From positions 1-64,000 of the forward strand of contig NZ_JQKE01000004.1 of assembly GCF_000745895.1 (NCBI RefSeq): DNA of 64,000 nt. The letters run 5' to 3'. The notes under the pieces are model-generated. The model searched no databases, was not told the origin of the DNA, and was given only the letters and a program-made list of their open reading frames with translations. Source of the DNA: Stenoxybacter acetivorans DSM 19021 (GTDB lineage: Bacteria > Pseudomonadota > Gammaproteobacteria > Burkholderiales > Neisseriaceae). Below, in pieces: positions 7,493 through 17,035 of the stretch (positions are counted from its first letter, which is position 1; every line of letters begins with the position of its first letter). The position numbers were made by a program, and so were the translations under genes.

Positions 7493-9799
7493 TTGAAGCC
7501 ATTGTTTTCACAAAAGCCGCTGGTTTCGGCATTGGCAGCCGTGTTTGTGGTGTTTTCCGCATCGGTTTGGGCGGAAGGGACTGTAAGGCTGCCTGAAAAA
7601 ACGAATACTGATGATGCGGTTTGCCAAGCATCTGCCGCTTCGCCGTTGCCGAATATCTCAGGCAGCGGTGAGGCGGCTTTGCCAACCGATGCCGTGCGCG
7701 TGGTGGCGGATAAGGTGGAAGGGCAATCACAGGTGCGCGTGCGCGCTGAGGGTGATGTGATTGTTGAGCGCAACACGCAAATTTTAAATGCCGATTGGAT
7801 AGATTACGATCAAATCACACAAGATGTGCGTGCGGGTGATGCGTTTGTGTTGAACGACGGGCGCAGTACGGTGGCGGGTGAAACTTTGAATTACAACCTC
7901 GATACCGAACATGGGCGCGCTGAAAAAGCCCGTTTTGAATCACAAACGGCACAACGGCGTTTGCAAGGCGAGGGTGGTGTGGTGCTGATGGCGGGCAAAC
8001 AACGATACCGTTTGGAAGATGTTAAATTCAATACCTGTCAAGCGGGCGATAACAGCTGGTATATTGCCGCCAAAAGCATGGACGCGGATTATGAGCAAAA
8101 TATCGGAGTGGCGCGTGATGCTCGGTTTGTGTTCGGCGGTGTGCCGCTGCTCTATACGCCGTGGATTGATTTTCCGCTTAATGGTGAACGTAAAAGCGGT
8201 TTGCTCACACCCACGGTTAAAATCGGTTCTGACGGCTTTGAATTGACTGCGCCGTATTATCTGAATCTTGCCCCCAATTATGATGCCACTATTCGCCCGC
8301 ATTACATCAGTCGGCGCGGTTTACAATTGGGCGGTGAGGTGCGTTATCTTGAGCCGGCTTTTCAAGGTGAAGTGCAAGGAGCGTGGCTGCCTGATGACCG
8401 CAAAAGCCGCTACAACAATCGTTATGAAATAGACTGGGTGCACAGTCATCAGATCGGTGGCGACGGCAAAGTCGGCATTGATTTCCACCAAGTATCCGAT
8501 GACGATTATGACCGCGATTTTTGGGGCGGTATCGGCAGCAATGATGTCAATCTCAATCGGCAAATCTGGCTGAACCAAGAAACCAATGCTTGGGGCGGCA
8601 GATTGAGTAATTATTTTACTTTTCAAAAATACCAAACCCTTGCTTCGGAAAGCGGCTATAAAAATGCACCTTATGCGCTGATGCCGCGGTTGTCGAGCAA
8701 TTGGAATCGTTATCTCGGTAACAATTACAATATTAATGTATTCGCGCAAGCCACTCGCTTTACGCACGACAGCAAACAAGAAGGTAGCCGTGCGGTGCTT
8801 TATCCGAGCGTTGCCGCCGATTATCACAACAGCTGGGGTTTTATTCGTCCGAAAGTGGGCGTACACGTTACGCACTATGATTTGGACACGTTTAAACAAG
8901 AAAAACAGCGCAGCTTAAACCGAGTTTTGCCCATTGTGAGCGTGGACAGCGGCGTGGTATTTGAGCGTCCGTGGCAGATTCGCGGGCATGGGTTTACCCA
9001 AACTTTAGAACCGCGGTTGTTTTACACATATATTCCGGGGCGTGAACAAAATGACTTGCCCTTGTTTGATGCGTCGGAAAACAGCTGGTCTTACGAACAA
9101 TTGTTTCGTGAAAACAGGTATTCAGGGCAAGACCGAATCAATGCCGCCAATTCCTTAACAACTGCTTTGCAAACGCGGGTGTATGATGATAAAAACGGCG
9201 CGGAGCGGTTCAGCGCGGGTATTGGTCAGAAATGGTATTTTAATAAAGACAGTGTTTTGTTAGACGGCTCTTTGCAAAAAAATGAACGGGATCGCTCTGA
9301 TATTTTGATGTTTGCCCGCGCCAATCTGAACAATCAAATTTTCTTGGAAACCCATTGGCATTACAATGAAAATTTGAATAAAACCGATCGCGCTGATTTG
9401 GGTGTGCGTTATCAGCCCGAAATCGGCAAAACAATTTCGGTGCGCTATCGGTATGGGCGGTACGAGGAATTGTATGACGCGCATTACGGCAAAACCCAAC
9501 AAATTGATGCTGCTTTGCAGTGGCCGATTAAAAATCGCTATTCTGTTGTGGCGCGGTATAACTATGATTTCAGCCACAGCAAAGCCCTTAATCAATTGCT
9601 GGGTTTGGAATACCAAAGTCCTTGCCGTTGCTGGAGTGTCAGCGTGGTGGGGCAGCGTTATGTTAATGAAGTAAATCACAGTAAAAATGCGGTTTTTATC
9701 CAATTGCAATTGCGTGATTTAACCAGTGTCGGTAATAATCCGTTCACACAGTTGCGCACGGCGATACCGGGCTACAGCAATATTTATAATATGAGGTAA
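7493..9799 (+). CDS. lptD: LPS-assembly outer membrane protein LptD
   Basis: LptD inserts lipopolysaccharide or lipooligosaccharide into the outer leaflet of the outer membrane as a 26-strand barrel plugged by LptE. An N-terminal OstA-like periplasmic domain (VRVVADKVEGQSQVRVRAEGD) is followed by the LptD barrel with many alternating strands. Cysteines at KFNTCQAGDN and SPCRCWSV match the positions used for the inter-domain disulfides. I prefer TTG 7493, which gives a clean signal peptide (KPLFSQKPLVSALAAVFVVF..SVWA) and leaves 61 bp to the divergent amgK start. The upstream ATG 7433 would leave only one base and adds 20 residues unlike a signal. Length is 768 residues from TTG. surA follows after 8 bp. 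A DUS lies inside, near 7589. Confidence 0.92.
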   Translation: MKPLFSQKPLVSALAAVFVVFSASVWAEGTVRLPEKTNTDDAVCQASAASPLPNISGSGEAALPTDAVRVVADKVEGQSQVRVRAEGDVIVERNTQILNADWIDYDQITQDVRAGDAFVLNDGRSTVAGETLNYNLDTEHGRAEKARFESQTAQRRLQGEGGVVLMAGKQRYRLEDVKFNTCQAGDNSWYIAAKSMDADYEQNIGVARDARFVFGGVPLLYTPWIDFPLNGERKSGLLTPTVKIGSDGFELTAPYYLNLAPNYDATIRPHYISRRGLQLGGEVRYLEPAFQGEVQGAWLPDDRKSRYNNRYEIDWVHSHQIGGDGKVGIDFHQVSDDDYDRDFWGGIGSNDVNLNRQIWLNQETNAWGGRLSNYFTFQKYQTLASESGYKNAPYALMPRLSSNWNRYLGNNYNINVFAQATRFTHDSKQEGSRAVLYPSVAADYHNSWGFIRPKVGVHVTHYDLDTFKQEKQRSLNRVLPIVSVDSGVVFERPWQIRGHGFTQTLEPRLFYTYIPGREQNDLPLFDASENSWSYEQLFRENRYSGQDRINAANSLTTALQTRVYDDKNGAERFSAGIGQKWYFNKDSVLLDGSLQKNERDRSDILMFARANLNNQIFLETHWHYNENLNKTDRADLGVRYQPEIGKTISVRYRYGRYEELYDAHYGKTQQIDAALQWPIKNRYSVVARYNYDFSHSKALNQLLGLEYQSPCRCWSVSVVGQRYVNEVNHSKNAVFIQLQLRDLTSVGNNPFTQLRTAIPGYSNIYNMR

Positions 9800-9807
9800 A
9801 GGGTAGT

Positions 9808-10773
9808 ATGAAACACATCAAGCAAAATTTGTGGGCTTTGGGCATATTATTACTGGGTTTTCAGGCAGCCTTGGCGGCGGGTATTCAGAGCGTGGACAGT
9901 ATTGCGGCAGTGGTGGACAACGAAGCCATTACTCAGCGCGATTGGGACAATGCCGTTACTCAATTAAACCGCAATGCCGCGCCGAATAATCAGCAAAGCG
10001 ATGATCGTGATCGAATCCGCAAAGAAGCCTTGCTTAATTTAATCAACCAAAGTTTGTTGACTCAGGCGGGTGAACGGGCGGGCATTCAAATCAGTGAGGC
10101 AGACATTGATGATGAGCTGGCTCATGTGGCGAAAACACAAAAAATGACGGTGGACGCGCTCTATCGGCAAATCGCCAAAGAGGGCGTTAACCGAGATACT
10201 TTGCGGCGCACTGTCCGCAAACAATTGCTGGCTTATCAAGTGGTGCAAAGCGAAGTAATGAGCAAAGGGCAGGTGAGTGATGAAGAAGTGGCAGAAGCAA
10301 TTCAGCGCGCCCAAAGAGAAGGCAAACCATTGCCGCCGCCCGTTGAATCACACACTTATCATGTACAGCATATTTTGATTAAAGACGATACGGAAGACAC
10401 CCGCAAGCTGGCGCGGCAAATCTATGAGCTGGCACGTACCGGTACTTCATTTGCACAATTGGCATCGCAATATTCACAAGACGGCAGTGCCTCGCAAGGC
10501 GGTGATTTGGGCTGGCTGAGTGAAGGGCAAACCGTGCGTCCGTTTGAAGCGGCATTCAAAGCCTTAGAACCCGGACAAATCAGCCAACCTGTGCGCAGTC
10601 AATTTGGCTGGCACATCATCAAATTGGTTGAAATCCAAGACATGAATACGCCGGAAGAGCGGCAGTTTAATGGTATGCGTGAAGTATTGGTGAAAGAGAA
10701 ACGCAGTGCTTTGTATAGTCAATTATTACAGCGATTGCAAGAGCAGGCGTTTATTCAGATTCGGGCTAAGTAA
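9808..10773 (+). CDS. surA: Periplasmic chaperone and prolyl isomerase SurA
   Basis: SurA escorts unfolded outer membrane proteins, including LptD, through the periplasm to the BAM complex. The 321-residue protein has a signal peptide (MKHIKQNLWALGILLLGFQAALA), a SurA_N chaperone domain at about 27-165 (VDSIAAVVDNEAITQRDWD) and one parvulin domain at about 180-285 (VQHILIKDD..GGDLGWLSEGQ..FGWHIIKL). E. coli SurA has two parvulin domains; a single one is usual in Neisseriaceae. The gene starts 8 bp after lptD, so the pair is probably an operon linking client and chaperone. An exact DUS (TTCAGGCAGCCT) encodes the FQAAL of the signal peptide. Confidence 0.92.
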   Translation: MKHIKQNLWALGILLLGFQAALAAGIQSVDSIAAVVDNEAITQRDWDNAVTQLNRNAAPNNQQSDDRDRIRKEALLNLINQSLLTQAGERAGIQISEADIDDELAHVAKTQKMTVDALYRQIAKEGVNRDTLRRTVRKQLLAYQVVQSEVMSKGQVSDEEVAEAIQRAQREGKPLPPPVESHTYHVQHILIKDDTEDTRKLARQIYELARTGTSFAQLASQYSQDGSASQGGDLGWLSEGQTVRPFEAAFKALEPGQISQPVRSQFGWHIIKLVEIQDMNTPEERQFNGMREVLVKEKRSALYSQLLQRLQEQAFIQIRAK

Positions 10774-10868
10774 GTTGAAAGTGAACAGTGTATTTTAGAA
10801 TTTCAGGCAGCCTTGATTAAGTTCTTGGTTGCTTAAAGATATTTGGAAAGAAAATTTGAAATATACAT

Positions 10869-11050
10869 TAAGAACCCATGTTCAAAAAAATTCTTAATAA
10901 AATCATATGATGTCAAAAAATGACTCAATCATCGCCCATTGGCTATCTGTCAAATCACTCGGGTACATAAAGGATTACCTACTATCTTGGTTTATCTGCT
11001 AATTATACGCCATATGATTTTATTAAGAATTTTTTGAATATTGGTTCTTA
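10869..11050 (-). mobile_element. Internally deleted IS5-type element (MITE-like)
   Basis: A 182-bp element has terminal inverted repeats of about 40 bp beginning TAAGAACC. The inner parts at 10881-10909 and 11011-11038 match except for one base in the A-tract. Between them the minus strand keeps the start of a transposase: ATG at 10968 gives MYPSDLTDSQWAMIESFFDII and then a stop at 10903-10905. MYPSDLTDxQWxxIE is the N-terminus of IS5-family transposases, so the middle and end of the IS have been lost. A further partial end (GAACATAGGTTCT) follows at 11059-11071. Confidence 0.8.
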
Positions 11051-11118
11051 AATATTATTGAACATAGGTTCTAAGGAAACTGAATTTCATGTTCATTGCC
11101 AAAATCAATAATATTCAC

Positions 11119-11240
11119 TAAACAGCTATCTTTTGCACATGGATAGGGTTTTGGCTCAAAATTAAAATACTTGTTATTGTGAGTGAATTGCGGCAGTTCG
11201 GTTTCTATCGCAGAGCTTGATTGTTTCGGATTTTCGCACC
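11119..11240 (+). repeat. Dispersed ~110-bp repeat, degenerate copy B
   Basis: The blocks AACAGCTATCTTTTGCACATGGATA and GAGCTTGATTGTTTCGGATT match the outer parts of the other copies, but the middle is replaced by unrelated sequence about 40 bp longer. The rest of the 10774-11398 gap, apart from the IS remnant, holds nothing I recognise. Confidence 0.5.
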
Positions 11241-11398
11241 GCTTTTCTCCGCACTGCGATGGTATTGTAGAATTTTGAAAATGCAGTTGTTCAGCTGTAT
11301 CTGCAAAATTTTGTTGATGTGGTTTTGGGACTGCTCCATTTTAGCTGTCAAATTTTCGGAGCACCTTGCTAATTCTTGCAATTAACAGGAGTCTGCCA

Positions 11399-12925
11399 AT
11401 GTCTTTTATTCGTAAAATATCCGCAAGACAATTGAGCGTATTGGCTCTTGTTATTTGGTGTTGCGCCTTGGCGTTACCTTGTTTGGTTACCTATTCAACA
11501 GAAGACTATTTGATTGGTCTTGCCATATTATTAATGGGCTGGTTTTCCTTATTAATGGGTAATTTTGCCTGGCTTGCCAATATCTTTTTTTTCTATTGTA
11601 TTAAGCGTTTATTTTCAAAGAAAGTGCCCACTAATGCGGCAGTCATTACGGTTCTGTTGTCATTGGATACTTTTCGTATTACCCGTTATTTAGCCAATGG
11701 AGTGGGATCATATGCAACAATTTATGGATATGGTTTGGGCGTTGTTTTTTGGTTTTTGTCTATCTGCTTGATGTTTGTGGCTGTGGGGGTGCAGCAAAGT
11801 GAAAATAATAAGCCATTGCAAAAAAACACAAGGGGGATTAAAAAAACTTTCTCCGGCTTTTTGTGCTTGGGTTTATGTCTGCTGTTTATTATGATCGGCA
11901 CAACGATTTATTTCGCTGTTCATGATCGATTGATAGCTAATCCGGAGGAAAAGCAAAGACTTAGCCATGTTGCTTTCAAGCGCGGCAAAGTGTGCAGTGC
12001 GCGAATAACCGTTCCTCAGCCAATTCAAAATATATCAGGGCCGATAAAATTGGTGCTGGGTGAAAATTTAACAATGGCGAGGTATCCATTTGCTCAAATA
12101 AAAGATTTACTGAGTTATGGTATTCAAAGCATACGTGTTGATGGACGAGATTTCACCTATGATGCAAATTCACCAAGTGGCGGGTTGGTTTCCGTTCCCT
12201 CCGTAGGTAAAGCAGCTGCTTTTCTTTATGTAACGGAAAGACCGAAAGATGGGATTACCGTAAGACTGGTGGAAGCCGAGACCAGACGCACAGTGTTTGA
12301 ACAAACATGGAAAAATGTTAATGATGGTTCTGGTACTTACTGTCCTGATTATGATACTTTTTCAAGAGCAGATGAGCAGCCAAGACTGATTCTCACGCAA
12401 GCATTGGGGCTTGACGGTATTCAGAATACAGCACAACAAAAGCAAGAAAATAAATATTCTGAGATTGAGGGTGTTATTGTTAAGCGCACTCAAGGCATGC
12501 CAATTGGTAGATTGGAAAATAATATTCATTGTCCCGATGATATTGGTTGGGGACGTATTCCTTACGATTCAAAAATAGATACAGATGGAAATCCATTTCA
12601 AGTAAGGGATAAAGCGTATTATTTGGGTAGAAGTTATGATGGAATACAGAGAGCGGTATGTGAGGGCGAGTTTGTCTATATCTATCAGGTTTATGAAAAA
12701 CCATACAAGGAAGGGCAATATATATTCAATATTCATAAACGATCACTCGGTGATTTTAAACAAATGTGGCAAAGGAGAATGACTGTTTCAAACATCAGTC
12801 CCGCGATTCATGAGATCGATTTAATCATTCAATCCATTAACAGCACAGCAGATGGTGCAATGCTAGAGCTTATTGATGCGAATTCAGGTGAGATGATGCA
12901 GGTGCAAGTTCCGATACATGATTAA
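11399..12925 (+). CDS. Unknown membrane protein, four N-terminal helices
   Basis: I do not recognise this 508-residue protein. ATG 11399 is chosen for AGGAG eight bases upstream; an in-frame codon at 11366 lacks such a site. Four hydrophobic segments are visible: about 10-30, 35-65, 105-130 and 150-175. A long soluble part of about 330 residues follows, probably periplasmic. It has a repeated design: residues about 190-320 (KVCSARITVPQPIQNISGPI..GSGTYCPDYD) contain two cysteines, and a second cysteine-containing part follows (NIHCPDDIGWGRIPYDSKID..VCEGEFVYIYQVYEKP). The gene stands alone between an IS remnant and a strong terminator, and is more AT-rich than its neighbours, which suggests acquired DNA. 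No function is proposed. Confidence 0.75.
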   Translation: MSFIRKISARQLSVLALVIWCCALALPCLVTYSTEDYLIGLAILLMGWFSLLMGNFAWLANIFFFYCIKRLFSKKVPTNAAVITVLLSLDTFRITRYLANGVGSYATIYGYGLGVVFWFLSICLMFVAVGVQQSENNKPLQKNTRGIKKTFSGFLCLGLCLLFIMIGTTIYFAVHDRLIANPEEKQRLSHVAFKRGKVCSARITVPQPIQNISGPIKLVLGENLTMARYPFAQIKDLLSYGIQSIRVDGRDFTYDANSPSGGLVSVPSVGKAAAFLYVTERPKDGITVRLVEAETRRTVFEQTWKNVNDGSGTYCPDYDTFSRADEQPRLILTQALGLDGIQNTAQQKQENKYSEIEGVIVKRTQGMPIGRLENNIHCPDDIGWGRIPYDSKIDTDGNPFQVRDKAYYLGRSYDGIQRAVCEGEFVYIYQVYEKPYKEGQYIFNIHKRSLGDFKQMWQRRMTVSNISPAIHEIDLIIQSINSTADGAMLELIDANSGEMMQVQVPIHD

Positions 12926-12997
12926 GGTTGTTTGAACACACTTTGGTCAAAGTGAACTAAATGCCCTGGCTGAATAATTGAGCAAACAGCACCAAAA

Positions 12998-13035
12998 AAT
13001 CAAGCCATTTTTGTGTAAACAAAAATGGCTTGATT
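12998..13035. terminator. Bidirectional terminator between membrane protein gene and phoU
   Basis: A perfect 17-bp stem (AATCAAGCCATTTTTGT against its complement at 13019-13035) with the loop GTAA lies between two convergent genes. A/T-rich flanks on both sides suit termination in both directions. Confidence 0.85.
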
Positions 13036-13053
13036 GATTTTGTTGATTTAATC

Positions 13054-13761
13054 TTAATTTTCTTGATTCAATGCTTCTTCTACTTTTTCTTCCGGTGTAT
13101 GGCGCACATCGATGCCTTTTGCCAAATACACCACGTGTTCGGCAATATTCACGGCGTGATCACCAATGCGCTCTACCGCACGGTTCATGGACATCAATTC
13201 AATACCGGTGCTGATGTTGCGCGCGTCTTCGGTCATGTGGCTGATTAAATTGCGGATTTGGCTGCGGTAGTCGTGGTCTAATTCACGGTCTGCATTCAAT
13301 AAACTCAATAATGTTGCGGCATCAATGCGGGCGAACGCATCTAAGGCTTGATGCAGCATATTGCCGGCATGGTGGCACATGCGGTTGAAATGATAAAAAT
13401 TAGCGGTCAGCACACGCTCCTGATTCAGTAAATCATGTGCAATCAGTGCCGCTTTTTTGACTTCATCGCCGATGCGCTCCAAATCAATGGTGATGCGGCT
13501 TACTGCCAGTATCAAACGCAAATCCCCGGCGGTGGGCTGGCGGCGTGCGATGATGCTTTGGCATTCGTCATCAATCAGCAATTCCATCTCATTGATTTCT
13601 TTGTCCGATTCAATCACCGTTTGCAAGGTATCCATTGCCATGGCGGACAAGGCTTGTTGTATGACGCTGACTTGTCTTTCAACCAAACCGCCCATTTGCA
13701 TCACGTGTGTGCGCACATTTTCCAGCTCTTGGTGAAACTGGGTAGAGGTATGTTTTGACAT
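13054..13761 (-). CDS. phoU: Phosphate-uptake regulator PhoU
   Basis: PhoU is a cytoplasmic helical-bundle protein that couples the Pst phosphate transporter to the PhoR/PhoB system and restrains phosphate uptake. The sequence contains both PhoU repeats with the metal-binding motif ExxxD (SDKEINEMELLIDDEC; VERIGDHAVNIAEHVVYL) and the segment RLILAVSRITIDLERIGDEVKKAA. Length (235 residues from the MSKHTSTQ start) is typical. A start five codons earlier at 13776 is equally open and neither has a clear ribosome site. No pst or phoBR genes lie in the window, so it is separate from its usual operon. Confidence 0.9.
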   Translation of the reverse strand: MSKHTSTQFHQELENVRTHVMQMGGLVERQVSVIQQALSAMAMDTLQTVIESDKEINEMELLIDDECQSIIARRQPTAGDLRLILAVSRITIDLERIGDEVKKAALIAHDLLNQERVLTANFYHFNRMCHHAGNMLHQALDAFARIDAATLLSLLNADRELDHDYRSQIRNLISHMTEDARNISTGIELMSMNRAVERIGDHAVNIAEHVVYLAKGIDVRHTPEEKVEEALNQEN

Positions 13762-13776
13762 AAAATTAGCATTCAA

Positions 13777-14303
13777 TCAGTAAGTTAATAAATAGTGGGA
13801 ATTGTATTTGAGTATCATGACAAAACCATGACAAAAACCACAGGTCAAAGATGTTTTAATGAAATAATGTGTTGATGGAAGTATAGCAGTTAAAGCGGTT
13901 GGCGATATCGCTGCGGTGGGCGGTGAGCGGATATTTTGCGGCATGATTGAATTTCAAGCATCTGCCTTTATATCGCCTTTATATCACATTTGAAATCAGG
14001 TATGATTTCAAAGATTTTCAGCAAAAAAAGAACTGTGGCTGCCAATGTTATTATCAATCGCCGCCGATATTCGGAATCATTGAGCAGGGCGGACATCAGG
14101 CGTGATTTTTCCGCGAGGGAATAAGTGTTATCAGAATTGAAAGTAACCGCTTAAAAAATGACCTGATAAAGCGGTTGTCAAAATCAACAGCTGCCTGAAA
14201 TAACTGAAAGTGTTGTTTGATTCAGGCAGCCTGTCTTTTGTTAAATTATTGAAAAATTAACGTAATCTATTATTTGTAATCACTTTGGTTGTGGAGTTGG
14301 TAT
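13777..14303. other. Long gap before purF with small palindromes
   Basis: These 527 bp separate the divergent phoU and purF genes. A perfect 10-bp inverted repeat, TTTGAAATCA/TGATTTCAAA with a 4-bp spacer, lies at 13989-14012. AACCGCTT and AAGCGGTT are paired at about 14146-14176. A half-matching and an exact DUS lie at 14189-14200 and 14221-14232. The first palindrome could be an operator, but it does not match the PurR site. I see no further gene. Confidence 0.4.
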
Positions 14304-15833
14304 ATGTGTGGTGTTTTGGGTGTGGTTGGGCATGAGCCCGTGAATCAGTTGTTGTACGATGGTTTGCAGATGTTGCAGCATCGTGGGCAAGATGCGGCGG
14401 GAATTGTTACCGCACAGGGGCAAATGTTTCATATGCACAAGGGCAAAGGCATGGTGCGCGATGTGTTTCGCACCCGCAATATGCGTGATTTGCACGGCAA
14501 TATCGGTATTGCCCATGTGCGCTATCCCACGGCGGGCAATGCCGGCAGCAATGCCGAGGCACAGCCTTTTTATGTGAATTCGCCGTTTGGTATTGTGTTG
14601 GCACACAACGGCAATCTGACCAATACCGATGAGTTGTATCAAAACGTCTGCTTTACTGATTTGCGTCATATCAATACCCGTTCTGATTCCGAAGTGTTGC
14701 TGAATGTATTTGCGTGTGAGCTGGAAAACCAGGTTGGCAAACAAGCGCAGCTGCGTGTGGACAATATTTTTGATGCGGTTGCTGATGTCCATCGGCGCAT
14801 ACGCGGTGCGTATGGTGTGGTGGCGTTGATTGCGGGTTATGGTTTATTGGCGTTTCGCGATCCGTTTGGTATCCGCCCCTTGTGTTTGGGCAAAAAAGAA
14901 GAAAACGGATACACGGATTATATTGTGGCTTCGGAATCGGTGGCGTTTCCGAGTCTGGGCTATGATTATGTGCGCGATATTGCACCCGGAGAAGCGGTAT
15001 TTATCAGCATGGACAGGCAGTTACACGCCCGCCAATGTGCTGAAACCACGCAGCTGAATCCTTGTTTGTTTGAATATGTGTATTTTGCACGCCCGGATTC
15101 TGTGCTGGACGGTGTGTCTGTGTATCAGGCGCGTTTGAATATGGGCATCACGCTGGCTGAAAAGGTGCGGCGTGAGTTGAATTTAGATGACATTGATGTG
15201 GTGATGCCTGTTCCCGATACCAGCCGCCCCAGTGCTATGGAGCTGGCGCAACACTTGGGTAAACCTTATCGTGAGGGTTTGTTTAAAAACCGCTACATCG
15301 GGCGCACCTTTATTATGCCCGGGCAGGCGGTGCGTAAAAAATCAGTGCGCCAAAAGCTCAATCCAATGGGCTATGAGTTTGCGGGTAAAAGTGTGCTGCT
15401 GGTGGACGATTCCATTGTGCGCGGCACCACCAGCCGTGAAATTGTGGAAATGGCGCGCCAATCGGGTGCGCGCAAAGTTTATTTTGCGTCTGCTGCGCCT
15501 GCCGTGCGTTTTCCGAATGTCTATGGGATTGATATGCCCACACGCGAAGAATTGATTTCCAATAACCGCATTCCTGCCGAAGTGGCGGCGGAAATTGGTG
15601 CAGACGGTGTGGTGTTTCAGGATTTGGCGGATTTGGAACAGGTGGTGCGCGAACTCAATCCGCGCATTGAGGGTTTTGATACGTCTTGTTTCAGCGGCTG
15701 TTACATCACGGGTGATGTTGATGATGCGTATTTGGAACGCCTCAGTGCAGGCAAGAAATCTTCATCGGCAGCGGCGTTTATTGCGCCGGGCTTGGTGGAT
15801 CACAGTGTGCGCGTGGGGGACGAAGAAGAGTAA
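14304..15833 (+). CDS. purF: Amidophosphoribosyltransferase PurF
   Basis: PurF makes 5-phosphoribosylamine from PRPP and glutamine, the first committed step of purine synthesis. ATG 14304 is chosen because it puts the catalytic cysteine directly after Met (MCGVLGVVGHEP), required for the Ntn-type glutaminase; GGAG lies upstream, and an earlier start at 14289 would bury it. The glutaminase domain covers about 1-240 (MLQHRGQDAAGI, LAHNGNLTN, RSDSEVLLN). The phosphoribosyltransferase domain covers about 250-480, with the PRPP motif VLLVDDSIVRGTTSREIV. The 509-residue length is usual. The gene is followed about 100 bp later by tal. Confidence 0.95.
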   Translation: MCGVLGVVGHEPVNQLLYDGLQMLQHRGQDAAGIVTAQGQMFHMHKGKGMVRDVFRTRNMRDLHGNIGIAHVRYPTAGNAGSNAEAQPFYVNSPFGIVLAHNGNLTNTDELYQNVCFTDLRHINTRSDSEVLLNVFACELENQVGKQAQLRVDNIFDAVADVHRRIRGAYGVVALIAGYGLLAFRDPFGIRPLCLGKKEENGYTDYIVASESVAFPSLGYDYVRDIAPGEAVFISMDRQLHARQCAETTQLNPCLFEYVYFARPDSVLDGVSVYQARLNMGITLAEKVRRELNLDDIDVVMPVPDTSRPSAMELAQHLGKPYREGLFKNRYIGRTFIMPGQAVRKKSVRQKLNPMGYEFAGKSVLLVDDSIVRGTTSREIVEMARQSGARKVYFASAAPAVRFPNVYGIDMPTREELISNNRIPAEVAAEIGADGVVFQDLADLEQVVRELNPRIEGFDTSCFSGCYITGDVDDAYLERLSAGKKSSSAAAFIAPGLVDHSVRVGDEEE

Positions 15834-15935
15834 ATCAATGTGCGAAAGCTGCCTTTACCCGTCTTTTAACAGCGGTGCAGACAATAAATGGCGATATTTG
15901 TGCTGAAATTCGTGCTGAATAGTTAAGGAAATAAA

Positions 15936-16991
15936 ATGAGTGTATTGCAAACGGTAAAAACATTGGGGCAGCAAGTTTGGCTGGATAATTTATCGCGGTC
16001 TCTGATTCAATCAGGCGAGCTGGCGCAATGGCTGGCACAGGGCGTGTGCGGTGTAACGTCTAATCCGGCAATTTTTCAAAAAGCATTTGCACAAGACGCA
16101 CGCTATGCCGATGATGTGGCGCGGTTAAAGCAGCAGCCCATGAGTGCCAAGCAGCGTTATGAAGAGCTGGCGGTGTTTGATGTTCAGGCAGCCTGTGATG
16201 TGTGTTTGCCTGAATATGAGCGCAGTGGCGGCGTGAGCGGCTTGGTGAGCTTGGAAGTGGCTCCTGATTTGGCAGACAAAGCAGACGCCACCGTTGCCGA
16301 AGCGAAACGGTTGTTTGCCGCCGTCAATCGTGCCAATCTGATGATTAAAGTACCCGCCACCGATGCCGGCTTGATTGCTTTAACCGAACTGGTTGCCGAA
16401 GGCATTCATGTCAATCTCACTTTATTGTTTTCGCGGCAGCAAGTGATGCGTGCGTACTTCGCTTATTGTGCGGGCTTGAGCCGCCGTCTGGATAAAGGGC
16501 TGCCGATTTGCGGTATTCAAACCGTGGCGAGTTTTTTCTTGTCGCGCATTGATACGGCTTTAGACAGCACGCTTCCTGAACATTTGCAGGGAAAAATCGC
16601 CATTGCGCTAGCCAAAACCGCATATCGTGATTGGCAGGCATTTTTCGGCGGTGCAGATTTTGCGGCATTCGGTGTGCAAAATGCCGCTCCCATGCGTTTG
16701 TTGTGGGCATCTACCGGCACAAAAAATCCCGCTTATTCTGATGTGCTGTATGTTGAAAATCTGATTGGTGAACATACCGTCAATACTGTACCTGATGCGA
16801 CTTTAGCTGCCTTTGTTGATCATGGTATTGCTGCATCAACCTTAACGAAAAACAGTGATGAAGCTCAAGATGTATTAACCGAATTGGCGGATTTGGGAAT
16901 TGATGCGGAAGCACTGGCATTGCGTTTACAGCAAGATGGATTGGCACTGTTTGTTAAGGCATTCGACGATTTACTGAAACCATTGGCTTAA
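15936..16991 (+). CDS. tal: Transaldolase
   Basis: Transaldolase moves a dihydroxyacetone unit between sedoheptulose 7-phosphate and glyceraldehyde 3-phosphate in the non-oxidative pentose phosphate pathway. The 351-residue protein shows the TalB/TAL signature [13 protein letters not shown] near residue 38, the Schiff-base lysine in [12 protein letters not shown], and the later segments [22 protein letters not shown] and [15 protein letters not shown]. It resembles the longer actinobacterial/betaproteobacterial transaldolase subfamily. AAGGAA eight bases upstream supports the start. purF lies upstream and prmC begins 44 bp downstream, so the three may be co-transcribed. An exact DUS lies inside near 16182, encoding VQAAC. 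Confidence 0.93.
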   Translation: MSVLQTVKTLGQQVWLDNLSRSLIQSGELAQWLAQGVCGVTSNPAIFQKAFAQDARYADDVARLKQQPMSAKQRYEELAVFDVQAACDVCLPEYERSGGVSGLVSLEVAPDLADKADATVAEAKRLFAAVNRANLMIKVPATDAGLIALTELVAEGIHVNLTLLFSRQQVMRAYFAYCAGLSRRLDKGLPICGIQTVASFFLSRIDTALDSTLPEHLQGKIAIALAKTAYRDWQAFFGGADFAAFGVQNAAPMRLLWASTGTKNPAYSDVLYVENLIGEHTVNTVPDATLAAFVDHGIAASTLTKNSDEAQDVLTELADLGIDAEALALRLQQDGLALFVKAFDDLLKPLA

Positions 16992-17035
16992 CCATTGATG
17001 CAAAAGCAATTGAAAAATACCGTTATGGTTTTCTG

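Noticed and set aside
11196-11342. Short minus-strand frame (about 44 residues) in the gap before the membrane protein gene
   Set aside because: It overlaps the dispersed repeat copy B and lacks any recognisable family or start signal.
13989-14012. TTTGAAATCA palindrome as a PurR operator for purF
   Set aside because: It does not match the ACGCAAACGTTTGCGT-type site and lies about 290 bp upstream; only noted as a palindrome.
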